Origin: Lachnospiraceae bacterium
GTDB taxonomy: Bacteria > Bacillota > Clostridia > Lachnospirales > Lachnospiraceae
DNA length: 60,938 nucleotides
Direction of reading: 5' to 3'
Assembly (NCBI GenBank): GCA_017526745.1
Contig: JAFXQX010000013.1
Coordinates: 1-60,938 of the forward strand
Part shown: positions 8,488 through 16,885 of the stretch, one piece after another
Position numbering within the stretch: position 1 is the stretch's first letter
How the letters are laid out: each line of letters opens with the position of its first letter
Notes under the pieces: generated by a model
Seen by the model: only the letters and a program-made list of their open reading frames with translations
Databases searched by the model: none
What the model was told of the DNA's origin: nothing
Made by a program: the position numbers and the translations under genes

Positions 8488-9051
8488 CTATTGTCCGAGT
8501 TCAAGCTCACGTGCCTTGATGGCCGATTCACGCTCGGACAGCTCCTGTTCCCACTCGCTGTACTGATTCAGTATCGCAGTCCTGTAATTGATCATGTTGG
8601 GATTTTCGGCCTTGAGGGTTATAACAAACATCGCGATGACCATGATCACCAGAATGATATTGACGATAAGCGAGATCTTGTACTCATTCCTGAACGTCTT
8701 GCGAAGTGTCCTTGCCTCGCGCCGGGCGTTCATCTTCTCTTCGCGCTCTTCGCTCCTTATGTTCAGGGCTCGGGTATACGATATAGGAACGGGTATGTCC
8801 TTTACAGCATCATCCGGTATCTCACTGCTCTTATACAGGAAATTCTGAAGCGTGCGAAGATACTCATACCCGACCGGCGTGACAAATATCCCGCTGGTGA
8901 TAAGCTTATCATAAACCGCCAGAACACCCCGGGGATTGTTCATGTTCATCCTTCCGGCGATGTATTTAATCTTTTCGATCTCCGATGCCGCAAGTGATAC
9001 ATCAGCATCATCTGCAAAGGCAAAGCCGTCGATCATTGATCTGTCTGCCAC
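8488..9051 (-). CDS. Small membrane-anchored protein of unknown function
   Basis: The 187-residue protein is not recognised. The N-terminal 100 residues are soluble and helical; NPRGVLAVYDKLITSGIFVTPVGYEYL looks like a folded domain. A basic stretch (EEKMNARREARTLRKTFRNEYK) leads into a single membrane segment (about 133-152, LIVNIILVIMVIAMFVITL). The C-terminus is an acidic coiled coil (EWEQELSERESAIKARELELG). It is the first gene of the operon containing the response regulator, pepD, kinase and lipoprotein, so it may act with that signalling system. Confidence 0.8.
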   Translation of the reverse strand: MADRSMIDGFAFADDADVSLAASEIEKIKYIAGRMNMNNPRGVLAVYDKLITSGIFVTPVGYEYLRTLQNFLYKSSEIPDDAVKDIPVPISYTRALNIRSEEREEKMNARREARTLRKTFRNEYKISLIVNIILVIMVIAMFVITLKAENPNMINYRTAILNQYSEWEQELSERESAIKARELELGQ

Positions 9052-9074
9052 TTTTTCCTCCTGCCAATACGTAA

Positions 9075-9100
9075 GAAAGCGGTAAATGCTTACCGCTTTC
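9075..9100 (-). terminator. Intrinsic terminator after the chemoreceptor gene
   Basis: A perfect 11-bp stem (GAAAGCGGTAA/TTACCGCTTTC) with a 4-base loop separates the chemoreceptor gene (stop at 9129) from the next operon. The T-tail is short, and the stem itself ends in TTTC. Confidence 0.75.
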
Positions 9101-9128
9101 CCCCATTATCATATGATAAGTTCTGTCA

Positions 9129-10829
9129 TTACAGCTGGAACTGTCCGACACTCTTGTCGATAACTTCCGCGATCTGTTTGAGTGTAACGGTCTCGTCCTT
9201 GATATTTCCGACAAGTGCTGCGAACTCATTGGCGCTCGCGGTTGTCTGCTGGGTGCTTGCTGCGTTCTCTTCGGCAATAGCGGTAAGGTTCTGTACAACA
9301 TCCACAACCGATACTCTTGCTTCGTCAAGGCTTGTCGTCTTGGCTGAGATATCACCCATACCCGATGTTGTCTGATCGATACCGGAGCGAACGTCTTCGA
9401 AAGCTTCCTGGGTCTTGCGAACATCCTCGCTCTGCTCTTCCATGATCTGGCGGACTTCGTCCATTGTCTTCACGCTGTTCTCGGAATCCGCGAGAAGCTC
9501 GGTGATGATGGATGCGATCCTGCTGGCGCTTTCGTTGGACTGTTCTGCAAGCTTCTGTATCTGATTGGCAACGACTGCGAATCCGCGGCCCTGTTCTCCT
9601 GCTCTTGCTGCCTCGATCGAAGCATTAAGTGACAGCAGGTTGGTCTCTTCGGCGATATCGGTTATAAGTGCCGTAGCCTCCTGGATACGTGCAACCGACT
9701 CGTTCGTGGTATTTGTCTGATCGTAAATAAGATCGATGGCAGATGATGCGCGTCTGTTGATCTTGTCGAGCTTGTCGAGAGTATCAACGGCTCTGTCGCC
9801 TGCCTGACGCATCTGCTCGGAGATCTGGATAAGATCCTTGAGCTGTGCAGATGTATCTTCAACCATGTTACCCATAAGGATAACGTTCTCGGTAGCCGAC
9901 TGCGTCTCATCAGCCTGTGAGGATGCACCGTCGGAGATCTCGTTGATCGCCTGATTTACATGACCGATGGACTCGGATGCCTCGCTCGATGTGACATTGA
10001 GCTTATCTGATGAAGAATAAAGGCTTGTCGACTGATTCTTCAGTTCCGTGATTATCGCTATCAGGCTCTCCCTGAGATCCTCGATACTCTTGCCCATAAC
10101 ACCGAGCTCATCCTTACGTCTTATGAGTGCATCGGGAACTTCCTCTGTAAGATCACCTTCCGAAACCTTCTCAAGGATACCTACTCCGTGAGTGATAGCA
10201 TTTGTGATCGCAAGTGCAACGAATATAGCAAGTGCAGCAGCGATAAGTATCGCAATGATCGTGGAGATGAGGATGCTGTTTGTAACAACATTGATCTCCT
10301 TCTCGACCTCAGCCTGGGCGCGTCCGCAAAATACCATACCGATAACGTCCTTGGTGCCTGTCTGATAGAGCGGAACATAATATGTATAATACTTGCTTCC
10401 AACTATATCAACGTTTGATGCCGAATACTCCTGACCGCCCTTAAGTACGGTCTCGATAACCTTCTCACCGGCCTGGGTATACAGAACTCTCTCATTTGTT
10501 CCCGGCTTGGTAACACTTGTCGCATAACGAGTGTCGCCATAGAAGATCGTTGTAACGGTTCCCGTTCCTGCCTTGACCTCATCAACGATACCCGTCTCAT
10601 TCGTAACGTTGAAATCACCCTTCATCAGGAAATCGCCGTTCAGCTCGTACGGAGCCGTGTTGACTTCACCAAGAGCCGACCTTACGGCAAGAACCGATGA
10701 ATGAAGTCCGTTGAAGACCTCGGCTTCCATGCTGTTAGTTACCTTGATCTTCGCAAAAATGTAAATGAAGATACCGAATACGACAACAGGAATTACCGAA
10801 ATCATGATGATCTTAGAACGCAGTTTCAT
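9129..10829 (-). CDS. Methyl-accepting chemotaxis protein with single-Cache sensor
   Basis: The 566-residue chemoreceptor has a first membrane segment at about 7-28. An extracytoplasmic domain of about 150 residues (including [11 protein letters not shown] and [12 protein letters not shown]) matches single-Cache (sCache_3-like) ligand domains. A second membrane segment lies at about 187-212, followed by HAMP and the long signalling coiled coil. The hairpin tip [19 protein letters not shown] is the CheA/CheW contact region. The ribosome binding site is AAGGTGG. The gene is monocistronic with its own extended -10 promoter, and CheV at the left of the window is a potential adaptor. The ligand cannot be read from the sequence. 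Confidence 0.95.
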   Translation of the reverse strand: MKLRSKIIMISVIPVVVFGIFIYIFAKIKVTNSMEAEVFNGLHSSVLAVRSALGEVNTAPYELNGDFLMKGDFNVTNETGIVDEVKAGTGTVTTIFYGDTRYATSVTKPGTNERVLYTQAGEKVIETVLKGGQEYSASNVDIVGSKYYTYYVPLYQTGTKDVIGMVFCGRAQAEVEKEINVVTNSILISTIIAILIAAALAIFVALAITNAITHGVGILEKVSEGDLTEEVPDALIRRKDELGVMGKSIEDLRESLIAIITELKNQSTSLYSSSDKLNVTSSEASESIGHVNQAINEISDGASSQADETQSATENVILMGNMVEDTSAQLKDLIQISEQMRQAGDRAVDTLDKLDKINRRASSAIDLIYDQTNTTNESVARIQEATALITDIAEETNLLSLNASIEAARAGEQGRGFAVVANQIQKLAEQSNESASRIASIITELLADSENSVKTMDEVRQIMEEQSEDVRKTQEAFEDVRSGIDQTTSGMGDISAKTTSLDEARVSVVDVVQNLTAIAEENAASTQQTTASANEFAALVGNIKDETVTLKQIAEVIDKSVGQFQL

Positions 10830-10897
10830 AAATAGCCACCTTTTCCCCTTCTTAGTTGTCTTAGTGATCTCCGAAGATATGGAGTTTCACATATTTA

Positions 10898-10925
10898 ATT
10901 ATACCAAAAAACACAGTGTTTTCAA
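10898..10925 (-). promoter_or_regulatory. Predicted extended -10 promoter for the chemoreceptor
   Basis: TTGAAA (10920-10925) and TATAAT (10898-10903) are 16 bases apart on the minus strand, with TGG before the -10 (extended -10). The -35 overlaps the stop codon of the upstream hybrid kinase. The spacer contains the dyad AAAACAC/GTGTTTT followed by Ts, which could also act as the kinase gene terminator. Confidence 0.6.
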
Positions 10926-13549
10926 GACAGAATTGCCCACTGGTCTATGACTTCCACGGGCAGATATCTGTATACCATCTCCTCGAGAGCGGCTGAATCT
11001 ATGGGCTTGGACAGATAATCATCAAAGCCCTTTTCGAGATAGAACTCTCTGGCTCCCGATATAGCATTGGCCGTAAGGCTGATGAACACCGAATCACGGT
11101 TTGGATTGTTCGCATCATTCTTGATCATCTCAAGAGTCTCAACGCCGTCCATCTCCGGCATCATATGATCGAGGAATATGATGTCATATTTAGTCCTTCC
11201 GGTAAGCTCTATCGCACGTCGTCCGCTGTCGGCGATATCTATGGACAGCCCTGTCTTGCCGAGAAGTCCCTTTAAGACAACGAGATTGACCATCATATCA
11301 TCTACAACGAGGATGCTTCCCTTTGTAGCCTTAAACTTCGGAACATACCTGTTTTCTTTCAGGGAAAGTTTCCTGAAAGCCTCTTTATAATCGCCGATCG
11401 TTTCATGGTCGCTGATGCCCTGCCGGAGTCTGAATGAGAAGGTACTGCCGGTTCCGTATGTACTGTCCACTTCAAGGTTTGACCCCATCAATGACAGGAG
11501 GTTCTGCGTGATCGCAATTCCAAGGCCGGTACCTTCAATGTTTCTGTTTCTCTCTTCCTCGATCCGTTCAAAATTGGCAAAGAGCTTGGCCATATCCTCC
11601 TGTTTGATGCCGATACCGGTATCCTTTACGGCAACAATGAGGAATATGCTGTCAGGTCCGTCATCTTCAAAGGAAACCGACAGAGTGACCGATCCTTCCT
11701 CGGTATATTTTGCGGCATTGGTCAGTATGTTAGTGATTATCTGCCTGACTCTTACGTCATCTCCGACAAGATGCGCGGGAGTATGTGGGTCTATATCGCA
11801 TACAAGCTCCAGGCCCTTCGTATCCGTACGAACCTTTATCATGTTGACAAGATCGTTGAGCAGAGCAGTCAGGTCATAATCCACAGGTATGATCTCAACC
11901 TTTCCGGACTCGATCTTGGAAAAATCAAGAATATCATTTATAAGGCCGACCAGTGAGTTTCCGGCACCTTTGATATTCCTGGCATACGATACGATCTTCG
12001 GCTCGCTGCTCTCGCGGATTATCATCTCATTCATGCCAAGTACCGCATTTATCGGTGTCCTGATCTCATGAGACATATTCGAAAGGAATGAAGATTTGGC
12101 CTCACTAGCCGCAAGGGCCCGTTCGGACATATCGATAAGCCGTTCACGTTCCATCTTTTCCTGGGTGATATTTTCGATAAGCCACAGAACGCGGCGGATC
12201 TTTTTGTCCTTGGCACGCTCCATAACGACAAGCCTGCATCTTACCCACATATCCCCATATCCGAGGTACTCTATGGTAGCATAATCACTGTCAGCCATTC
12301 TCTCATCGATCGTGGTCAGGTCTCCGAATTCAATGGCAGCCTGCTTGGCGGGACTGTCCGGAAGATTGTGCATGACCTCGGCCAGAGCTCCTATTGCATC
12401 CTTTTCCGATGTTGAAAGAAACTCGGACATGACATACCTGTCGTTTCTGACCTCGGTAACGGTATTTTTTTCCAGGTCAAAATCGCATACCGAAAGATAC
12501 AGGCCGGCCGTGGAAGTGATAAGCCTCTGCAGTCGCTTTGACTCCGCCTCGCTTATCCACGATCTGTACATGATGATGATAAAGATGATCAGAGTGATGA
12601 TTATGACGGCAACGCACAAAAGAATGAGCATATTGATTGGCCTGTATATCACATCCGAGTCGGCAACCGATATACAGTGCCACCCGTTTGATATCGGAAT
12701 ATCATACACTGTGTAGTTGCTGTGGTTGAACTGAAGTTCGATGCTTCGTTCATCACATCTTAACACCTCGGTCAGAACGGCATGTCCTAGTGTCCCGGTC
12801 TCCTCCAGATAGTTTTTTCCTATCTCCTGACGTGATGTATGGGCAACAACCATCCCGTTCCCGCCAACGACAAAACTGACCATATTGGCGTAGGGGTTTT
12901 CATAGCTTTCTATGATCTCCTGTATGTCCCCGAGTTTTATATCGAGCGCTATGACACTCTTCCCGTCGGAAAGGCATTCCGAGAGCGTCATAACCAGATC
13001 GCCCGAATACAGATCGATGTACGGGTTGACCAGCACCATATCACCGTCGGCCTTGATGGCTTCCGTATACCACGGTCTTGCTGTCGGATCATAATCAGGT
13101 CCCGGGTTCCAGCCGAATCCGTCATGGTATTCGCCGTGAAGATATGCGTAGAGTCCGGAAGTTTCGACTATGTCAGTATTGTTGAGAACATCGGTCTCTC
13201 TTGTAAGAAATGTGATGATCTCATCATGCGATGTATGCTCGGCAAGAAGATCCTCAAGAATATATGATGACCGCTCAAGCGTATCCCTTGCGGACGAAAG
13301 ATACATCGCAACTCCTTCGGAAAGTCTTCCCGCGCTGAGCTTTCCTCCCTCAACTATGCTGCGTCTGGCATAGTTCATCAGAAGTGAATGATAGATAAGG
13401 ATTATGATAATAAAGAAAAGCGCAAGTGTCGGAAAGATCACGGCCTTTTTCAGGCCGTACCAGTCGAGCATCTCCCGCAGGGAGACTTTTTGCGCTTTAT
13501 GTTCGTATTGTTCGTATTGTTCGGCTTTCTTTTCTGTTTCCGAAGGCAT
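10922..13549 (-). CDS. Hybrid sensor histidine kinase with double-Cache sensor and receiver
   Basis: The 875-residue protein has a membrane segment at about 35-57, an extracytoplasmic dCache_1-type domain (DYDPTARPWYTEA is the typical signature) and a second membrane segment at about 303-330. A PAS-like cytoplasmic stretch is followed by HisKA (His in NMSHEIRTPINAV, about 495), HATPase (about 600-720, including GTGLGIAITQ) and a C-terminal receiver (about 745-860, Asp in IIFLDHMMPEMDG). dCache sensors bind small molecules such as amino acids. A cognate HPt protein is not adjacent; the only HPt in the window is in the kinase at 46293-49751. It follows the sortase gene by 42 bases and may be co-transcribed with it. 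Confidence 0.93.
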   Translation of the reverse strand: MPSETEKKAEQYEQYEHKAQKVSLREMLDWYGLKKAVIFPTLALFFIIIILIYHSLLMNYARRSIVEGGKLSAGRLSEGVAMYLSSARDTLERSSYILEDLLAEHTSHDEIITFLTRETDVLNNTDIVETSGLYAYLHGEYHDGFGWNPGPDYDPTARPWYTEAIKADGDMVLVNPYIDLYSGDLVMTLSECLSDGKSVIALDIKLGDIQEIIESYENPYANMVSFVVGGNGMVVAHTSRQEIGKNYLEETGTLGHAVLTEVLRCDERSIELQFNHSNYTVYDIPISNGWHCISVADSDVIYRPINMLILLCVAVIIITLIIFIIIMYRSWISEAESKRLQRLITSTAGLYLSVCDFDLEKNTVTEVRNDRYVMSEFLSTSEKDAIGALAEVMHNLPDSPAKQAAIEFGDLTTIDERMADSDYATIEYLGYGDMWVRCRLVVMERAKDKKIRRVLWLIENITQEKMERERLIDMSERALAASEAKSSFLSNMSHEIRTPINAVLGMNEMIIRESSEPKIVSYARNIKGAGNSLVGLINDILDFSKIESGKVEIIPVDYDLTALLNDLVNMIKVRTDTKGLELVCDIDPHTPAHLVGDDVRVRQIITNILTNAAKYTEEGSVTLSVSFEDDGPDSIFLIVAVKDTGIGIKQEDMAKLFANFERIEEERNRNIEGTGLGIAITQNLLSLMGSNLEVDSTYGTGSTFSFRLRQGISDHETIGDYKEAFRKLSLKENRYVPKFKATKGSILVVDDMMVNLVVLKGLLGKTGLSIDIADSGRRAIELTGRTKYDIIFLDHMMPEMDGVETLEMIKNDANNPNRDSVFISLTANAISGAREFYLEKGFDDYLSKPIDSAALEEMVYRYLPVEVIDQWAILS

Positions 13550-13591
13550 AGGCTGTCCTCTTGTTTAAGTGAAGGATCCTCTTCTATTCTA

Positions 13592-14686
13592 TCATTTGCG
13601 GCGTACCGCTACCACAACAAATCTTCCGTTCTTGACCTGATAACTGCACGTGGAAAGAGTCAGAAGATCATCCCCGTACTTTGCTTCCACGCCGGTATCA
13701 TATAATGACCTTTCTTTGACGTTGTTTACGAAGTAGTTGAAATCATCCTCATCGGCCAGGTCGTTGTAATAATAATAGCGGAATCTTCCGTTATCCTCAT
13801 CCTTCTCGATCCTGTATATATCTTCGTCACCGAAATCCCTGTTAAGATCAAGATCCGCGACCGTAAGATCCTCCTCGGTGACCTCGGGCTCGGGCGCAAC
13901 AGTGGGTGGAACAGTGGGGACGGTCCCATCCATTCCACTTTCCTGCTCGGCCTTGAGTTCTTCTTCTTTCTTGGCTATGCCGGCCGCGGCTATCATCTGA
14001 TCCTTGGCTGCGCGGTCTTCTTCCGTTTCAAGCTCGTCTTCTTCGATCTGGGAATAGAAGACTCCGAGCAGTTCGTACTCGCGGTCCTCATAAAGAGTAT
14101 CGAACGTAATGACGTTATGCTTTAGTCCGAAATCCTTATCGGCAAATTTCTGCAGGGAGCCGAATCCGCTCCCGTCCTTCATGTTATGGCCGTATATAAG
14201 TGTGTTGTGGAATTTGTCCTGCCAGTTAACGGCAATGAAGAACGTACCCTTTTCAGAGTCGGAACCGTCAAGAGAACGGTGAAGAAAATAATTCTGGCTG
14301 CCGGGTGTGTAGACGACCGGATCGTCGATCTTAGTGCCGTCTATCGCAAGCCATCCGGCAACATAGGGATTGATGGCAAGATACTCATCGTACCTGGGAA
14401 GCGGAACCCTTTCCGGCTCGGGCACGGGTGTCTCTTCGGGCACTTCAGGCTCTTCCTCGATATCCGGTGTCGGCTCGGGCTTTGCGGGCAAAGATCCGTC
14501 CCGAGGCCCGGCCGCATCAGCGGATCCACTGTTATCGACCTGCTCGAGCTGCTCTTCTACCGAATATCCGGTATTATCCGGAGCATCAGCCTTGTGCGAA
14601 AAGATCAGGCTTGCCACAACAGGCATGAGCATGATCGTTACAAGAACCGTTATGAATACTATCGCATATTTCCCTGAATTCTTCAT
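13592..14686 (-). CDS. Class B sortase with acidic insertion
   Basis: A membrane-anchored transpeptidase that joins sorting-signal proteins to the cell wall. An N-terminal membrane anchor (about 8-30) is followed by a Pro/Glu-rich linker (about 50-95) and the sortase B fold. The catalytic His lies in LIYGHNMKDG, the Cys in LSTCSYQV and the Arg probably in VVVAVRRK at the very C-terminus. At 364 residues it is about 100 longer than usual. The extra length is the linker plus an acidic insertion of about 70 residues between the His and Cys motifs (rich in Glu, Pro and Thr-Val-Pro). Candidate substrate: the giant surface protein at 24794-38680. Confidence 0.9.
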   Translation of the reverse strand: MKNSGKYAIVFITVLVTIMLMPVVASLIFSHKADAPDNTGYSVEEQLEQVDNSGSADAAGPRDGSLPAKPEPTPDIEEEPEVPEETPVPEPERVPLPRYDEYLAINPYVAGWLAIDGTKIDDPVVYTPGSQNYFLHRSLDGSDSEKGTFFIAVNWQDKFHNTLIYGHNMKDGSGFGSLQKFADKDFGLKHNVITFDTLYEDREYELLGVFYSQIEEDELETEEDRAAKDQMIAAAGIAKKEEELKAEQESGMDGTVPTVPPTVAPEPEVTEEDLTVADLDLNRDFGDEDIYRIEKDEDNGRFRYYYYNDLADEDDFNYFVNNVKERSLYDTGVEAKYGDDLLTLSTCSYQVKNGRFVVVAVRRK

Positions 14687-14701
14687 GTCTTATTATAAAC
14701 A

Positions 14702-14724
14702 AGGCACAGGCAGTGCCTGCGCCT
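14702..14724 (-). terminator. Hairpin after the leader-peptide gene, probable terminator
   Basis: The inverted repeat AGGCACAGGCA/TGCCTGCGCCT has one A-C mismatch and is followed on the minus strand by TGTTTATAATAAG. It lies between the 91-residue gene and the sortase gene. A TATAAT directly after it (close to the sortase ATG) is too near the start codon to be confidently called a promoter. Confidence 0.5.
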
Positions 14725-14747
14725 GATGATTCATATTATGAGACTTC

Positions 14748-15023
14748 CTATACTCCGAGCGGATTGGCCGGAATGAGACGGGCCTCTTTCATTTCCTTGA
14801 TGGTAACATCTTTTAAGTATGCCTCGGGATTGCCGCCGGTAAACGCATAGTTGCTCTTAAGCTTCTCCCAGTCGCCGGAAGACAAAGTAACCGACTCACC
14901 TGTTTTGTCAGTGAACTTGACATTACCGTTTTCATCAACGGGATAGCCGTATGATGTCGTTCCAACAGTAACGCCGCCGCTTACCTGCTCAAGCATTTCT
15001 TCGTTCAAAGCTCTATTGTCCAT
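14748..15023 (-). CDS. Small protein with double-glycine (bacteriocin-type) leader
   Basis: The 91-residue product begins MDNRALNEEMLEQVSGG, the form of leader that C39 peptidase/ABC exporters cut after GG (LNEEMLEQVSGG has the expected spaced Leu, Met and Val). The remaining 74 residues are hydrophilic, have no Cys, and contain VGTTSYGYPVDENG and EAYLKDVTIKEMKEAR, so a lanthipeptide core is unlikely. The ribosome binding site AAAGGAG and a strong promoter indicate real expression. No exporter or modification enzyme is in the window. It could be a secreted peptide processed elsewhere, or a RiPP-like signal. Function is unknown. Confidence 0.75.
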   Translation of the reverse strand: MDNRALNEEMLEQVSGGVTVGTTSYGYPVDENGNVKFTDKTGESVTLSSGDWEKLKSNYAFTGGNPEAYLKDVTIKEMKEARLIPANPLGV

Positions 15024-15059
15024 TTTGATCTCCTTTCGGGCATTAATGATACATTTGTT

Positions 15060-15088
15060 ATACTACCATATATTGTATCACCGGTCAA
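15060..15088 (-). promoter_or_regulatory. Sigma-A promoter for the GG-leader peptide
   Basis: TTGACC (15083-15088) and TAGTAT (15060-15065) are 17 bases apart on the minus strand. Upstream and downstream heptamers TGATACA (15047-15053) and TGTATCA (15074-15080) form an inverted repeat across the -10 and spacer, a possible repressor site. Confidence 0.65.
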
Positions 15089-15127
15089 AATGAAAAACAA
15101 AAAGTTGTGCCTTGTACAGTTTCGCCT

Positions 15128-16099
15128 TCACCTTACATTATACCCTGCATCTATATCAACGATCTGCCTCATCTTCTTTCCCGAACAGTAGTTTTCAAAA
15201 TCATCGGCAAAGAGGTTTACTATCTTCTCTACAGTATGCGGCAGTGTCCAGTTGCCGGCCGCATGCGTCGTAAGGATCAGCCTCGGGCAGTCCCAAAGTG
15301 TACTGTCCTTATCAAGCGGCTCCTTTTCAAACACATCAAGTGCAGCACCGCCTATCTGCCCTGCTCTGAGCATCTGCTCAAGCGCTTTTTCATCAAGCAC
15401 GTTCCCTCGTCCGACGTTGATGATATACGAATCCTTCGGAAGCTTTTGTAATCTGTCCCTGTTCAACAGACCGATCGTTTCCGCTGTTGCCGGAAGGCTC
15501 AGGATCAGCACATCGGTTTCGGGAAGCACTTCATCGATCCTGTCAAGTGTCACAATCCTGTCGTAGATATTGTCAGGATTGTGGCCGCGCCGGTTCACGC
15601 CCGTCATGCATGAGGGCATAAATCCCCTGATCCTGACCGCCGTCTCATTTCCTATATCTCCGGTTCCGGCAAATGTGACCCTCGATCCGAACAGCGATCT
15701 TACCGGAAGGTGCTGCTCCCACTGTCTCTCTTCTTTCAGCCTGATGTAATCGGGACGTCTTCTCATGATCTCCAGAGTCATCATCACGATATGCTCTGCG
15801 ATCGTGACACCGTACGCTCCCGACGAGCATGTGAGCGTTATACCGGTATCGCGGACCTTGTCGAGAAAGTGGTCGACTCCCGCCGAAGGAGTGCACACCC
15901 ATTTCAGGTTCTTTGCGTTCTTAACGAGACTACTGTTGAACGAAAACAGCACCTCCGCATCGGCAACTTCCGCTTCTGCAAGGCCCGGATCATCACAGAA
16001 AACGGTGTCAAAATCATGCGCCAGGGCAAGTTTTTGAATTCGGTCTCTCTGCCCGCCGGTTAAAGGCGGGAACGATACAAGAAGTTTTCTTCGGCTCAT
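15128..16099 (-). CDS. D-2-hydroxyacid dehydrogenase (NAD-dependent)
   Basis: The 323-residue protein is a two-domain D-isomer-specific 2-hydroxyacid dehydrogenase that reduces 2-oxo acids to D-2-hydroxy acids or the reverse. The nucleotide-binding motif is FAGTGDIGNETA. The active-site Arg is expected in INVGRGNVLDE, the Glu in ALDVFEKEPLD and the His in LTTHAAGN, and all are present. The substrate-facing segment SSGAYGVTIAEH is typical. The exact substrate cannot be told from the sequence. The gene appears monocistronic; the next gene downstream has its own promoter. Confidence 0.93.
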   Translation of the reverse strand: MSRRKLLVSFPPLTGGQRDRIQKLALAHDFDTVFCDDPGLAEAEVADAEVLFSFNSSLVKNAKNLKWVCTPSAGVDHFLDKVRDTGITLTCSSGAYGVTIAEHIVMMTLEIMRRRPDYIRLKEERQWEQHLPVRSLFGSRVTFAGTGDIGNETAVRIRGFMPSCMTGVNRRGHNPDNIYDRIVTLDRIDEVLPETDVLILSLPATAETIGLLNRDRLQKLPKDSYIINVGRGNVLDEKALEQMLRAGQIGGAALDVFEKEPLDKDSTLWDCPRLILTTHAAGNWTLPHTVEKIVNLFADDFENYCSGKKMRQIVDIDAGYNVR

Positions 16100-16124
16100 C
16101 CGTCTGCTCCCTTTCTCTTATCAT

Positions 16125-16311
16125 CAATCCTGCCTGACCAGTTGTGCGCCTCTTAACGTACAGTATCTGTCAGTTGCTTCCATGTACGTGTCAAAGGTTC
16201 CGGCCACGCAAATCTCCTGTTCCTGCGAAGGGTAGTCTAGAAGATCATGTTATAAACTTCGGAATAAACCATCGTGGATGACAGCCCGGTAAGATCCACA
16301 TCTTTTATTAG
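16125..16311 (-). pseudogene. Decayed fragment of a secreted/lipoprotein-type gene
   Basis: Two adjacent minus-strand frames contain protein-like sequence with no start codon: KDVDLTGLSSTMVYSEVYN, then after a one-base shift near 16240 EICVAGTFDTYMEATDRYC up to a TGA at 16125. The order and spacing resemble a Firmicutes lipoprotein-type pattern that I recall as (Thr/Ser)-MVY-x-EVYNM followed by DYxGKxVxMxGxF. The resemblance is from memory and not searched. One frameshift and the absence of an N-terminus mark it as a remnant. It occupies most of the 317-base gap between the dehydrogenase and the acetyltransferase. Confidence 0.4.
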
Positions 16312-16368
16312 ATTTTGCAAAGCCGGAAACGTTCACTTCTGTTATTCTTTCCTGGGTAAATTCCAATA

Positions 16369-16403
16369 TGATGTGTTATAATCCTGTGTATTATATCACA
16401 TCA
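16369..16403 (+). promoter_or_regulatory. Extended -10 promoter embedded in a 14-bp inverted repeat
   Basis: TGTTATAAT (16374-16382) is an extended -10 about 35 bases before the acetyltransferase ATG. It forms part of the arm TGATGTGTTATAAT, whose partner ATTATATCACATCA (16390-16403) matches with one mismatch across a 7-base spacer. A repressor dimer binding here would cover the transcription start. Confidence 0.5.
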
Positions 16404-16416
16404 TCGAAAGGATACA

Positions 16417-16869
16417 ATGAATATGATCCGTGAAGTAAAATATGATGATCTTCAAAGTCTTCTGGAGCTGTATCTGCACTTGCATGACAAGAGTGTGCCC
16501 GCACATGATGAAACGCTTAAGCGTACGTGGGAGAAAATACTCTCTGATGAAAACTATCATCTTATCGTTTGTGAGGAAGATGGCCGGATCGTAAGCTCAT
16601 GTACATGCCTGATCGTCCCCAATCTGACAAGGACCGTCAGGCCGTATGCGCTCATAGAAAACGTGGTAACTCATCCCGACTACAGAAAAAAGGGCTGCGC
16701 AGGCGGCTGCCTGTCATTTGCAAGAAAGATCGCTGATGAGAATAACTGTTATAAAATGATGCTTATGACCGGATCAAAGGATCCGGCCATACACAGGTTC
16801 TATGAAAAAAACGGATACAGCAGCAAGGACAAGACTGCCTATGCGTTATGGATCAATATGGACTACTGA
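16417..16869 (+). CDS. GNAT-family N-acetyltransferase
   Basis: The 150-residue protein contains the GNAT core: LIENVVTHPDYRKKGCAGG is the beta4/alpha3 acetyl-CoA pyrophosphate-binding motif (R-x-x-G-x-A/G type), and AIHRFYEKNGY is motif B. The ribosome binding site GAAAGGA precedes the ATG at 16417. The substrate is not predictable; relatives acetylate amino acids, amines or antibiotics. It is one of only four plus-strand genes and converges with the secreted repetitive protein, with 16 bases between stops. Confidence 0.93.
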   Translation: MNMIREVKYDDLQSLLELYLHLHDKSVPAHDETLKRTWEKILSDENYHLIVCEEDGRIVSSCTCLIVPNLTRTVRPYALIENVVTHPDYRKKGCAGGCLSFARKIADENNCYKMMLMTGSKDPAIHRFYEKNGYSSKDKTAYALWINMDY

Positions 16870-16885
16870 CCCCGTCCGGGGAAAC

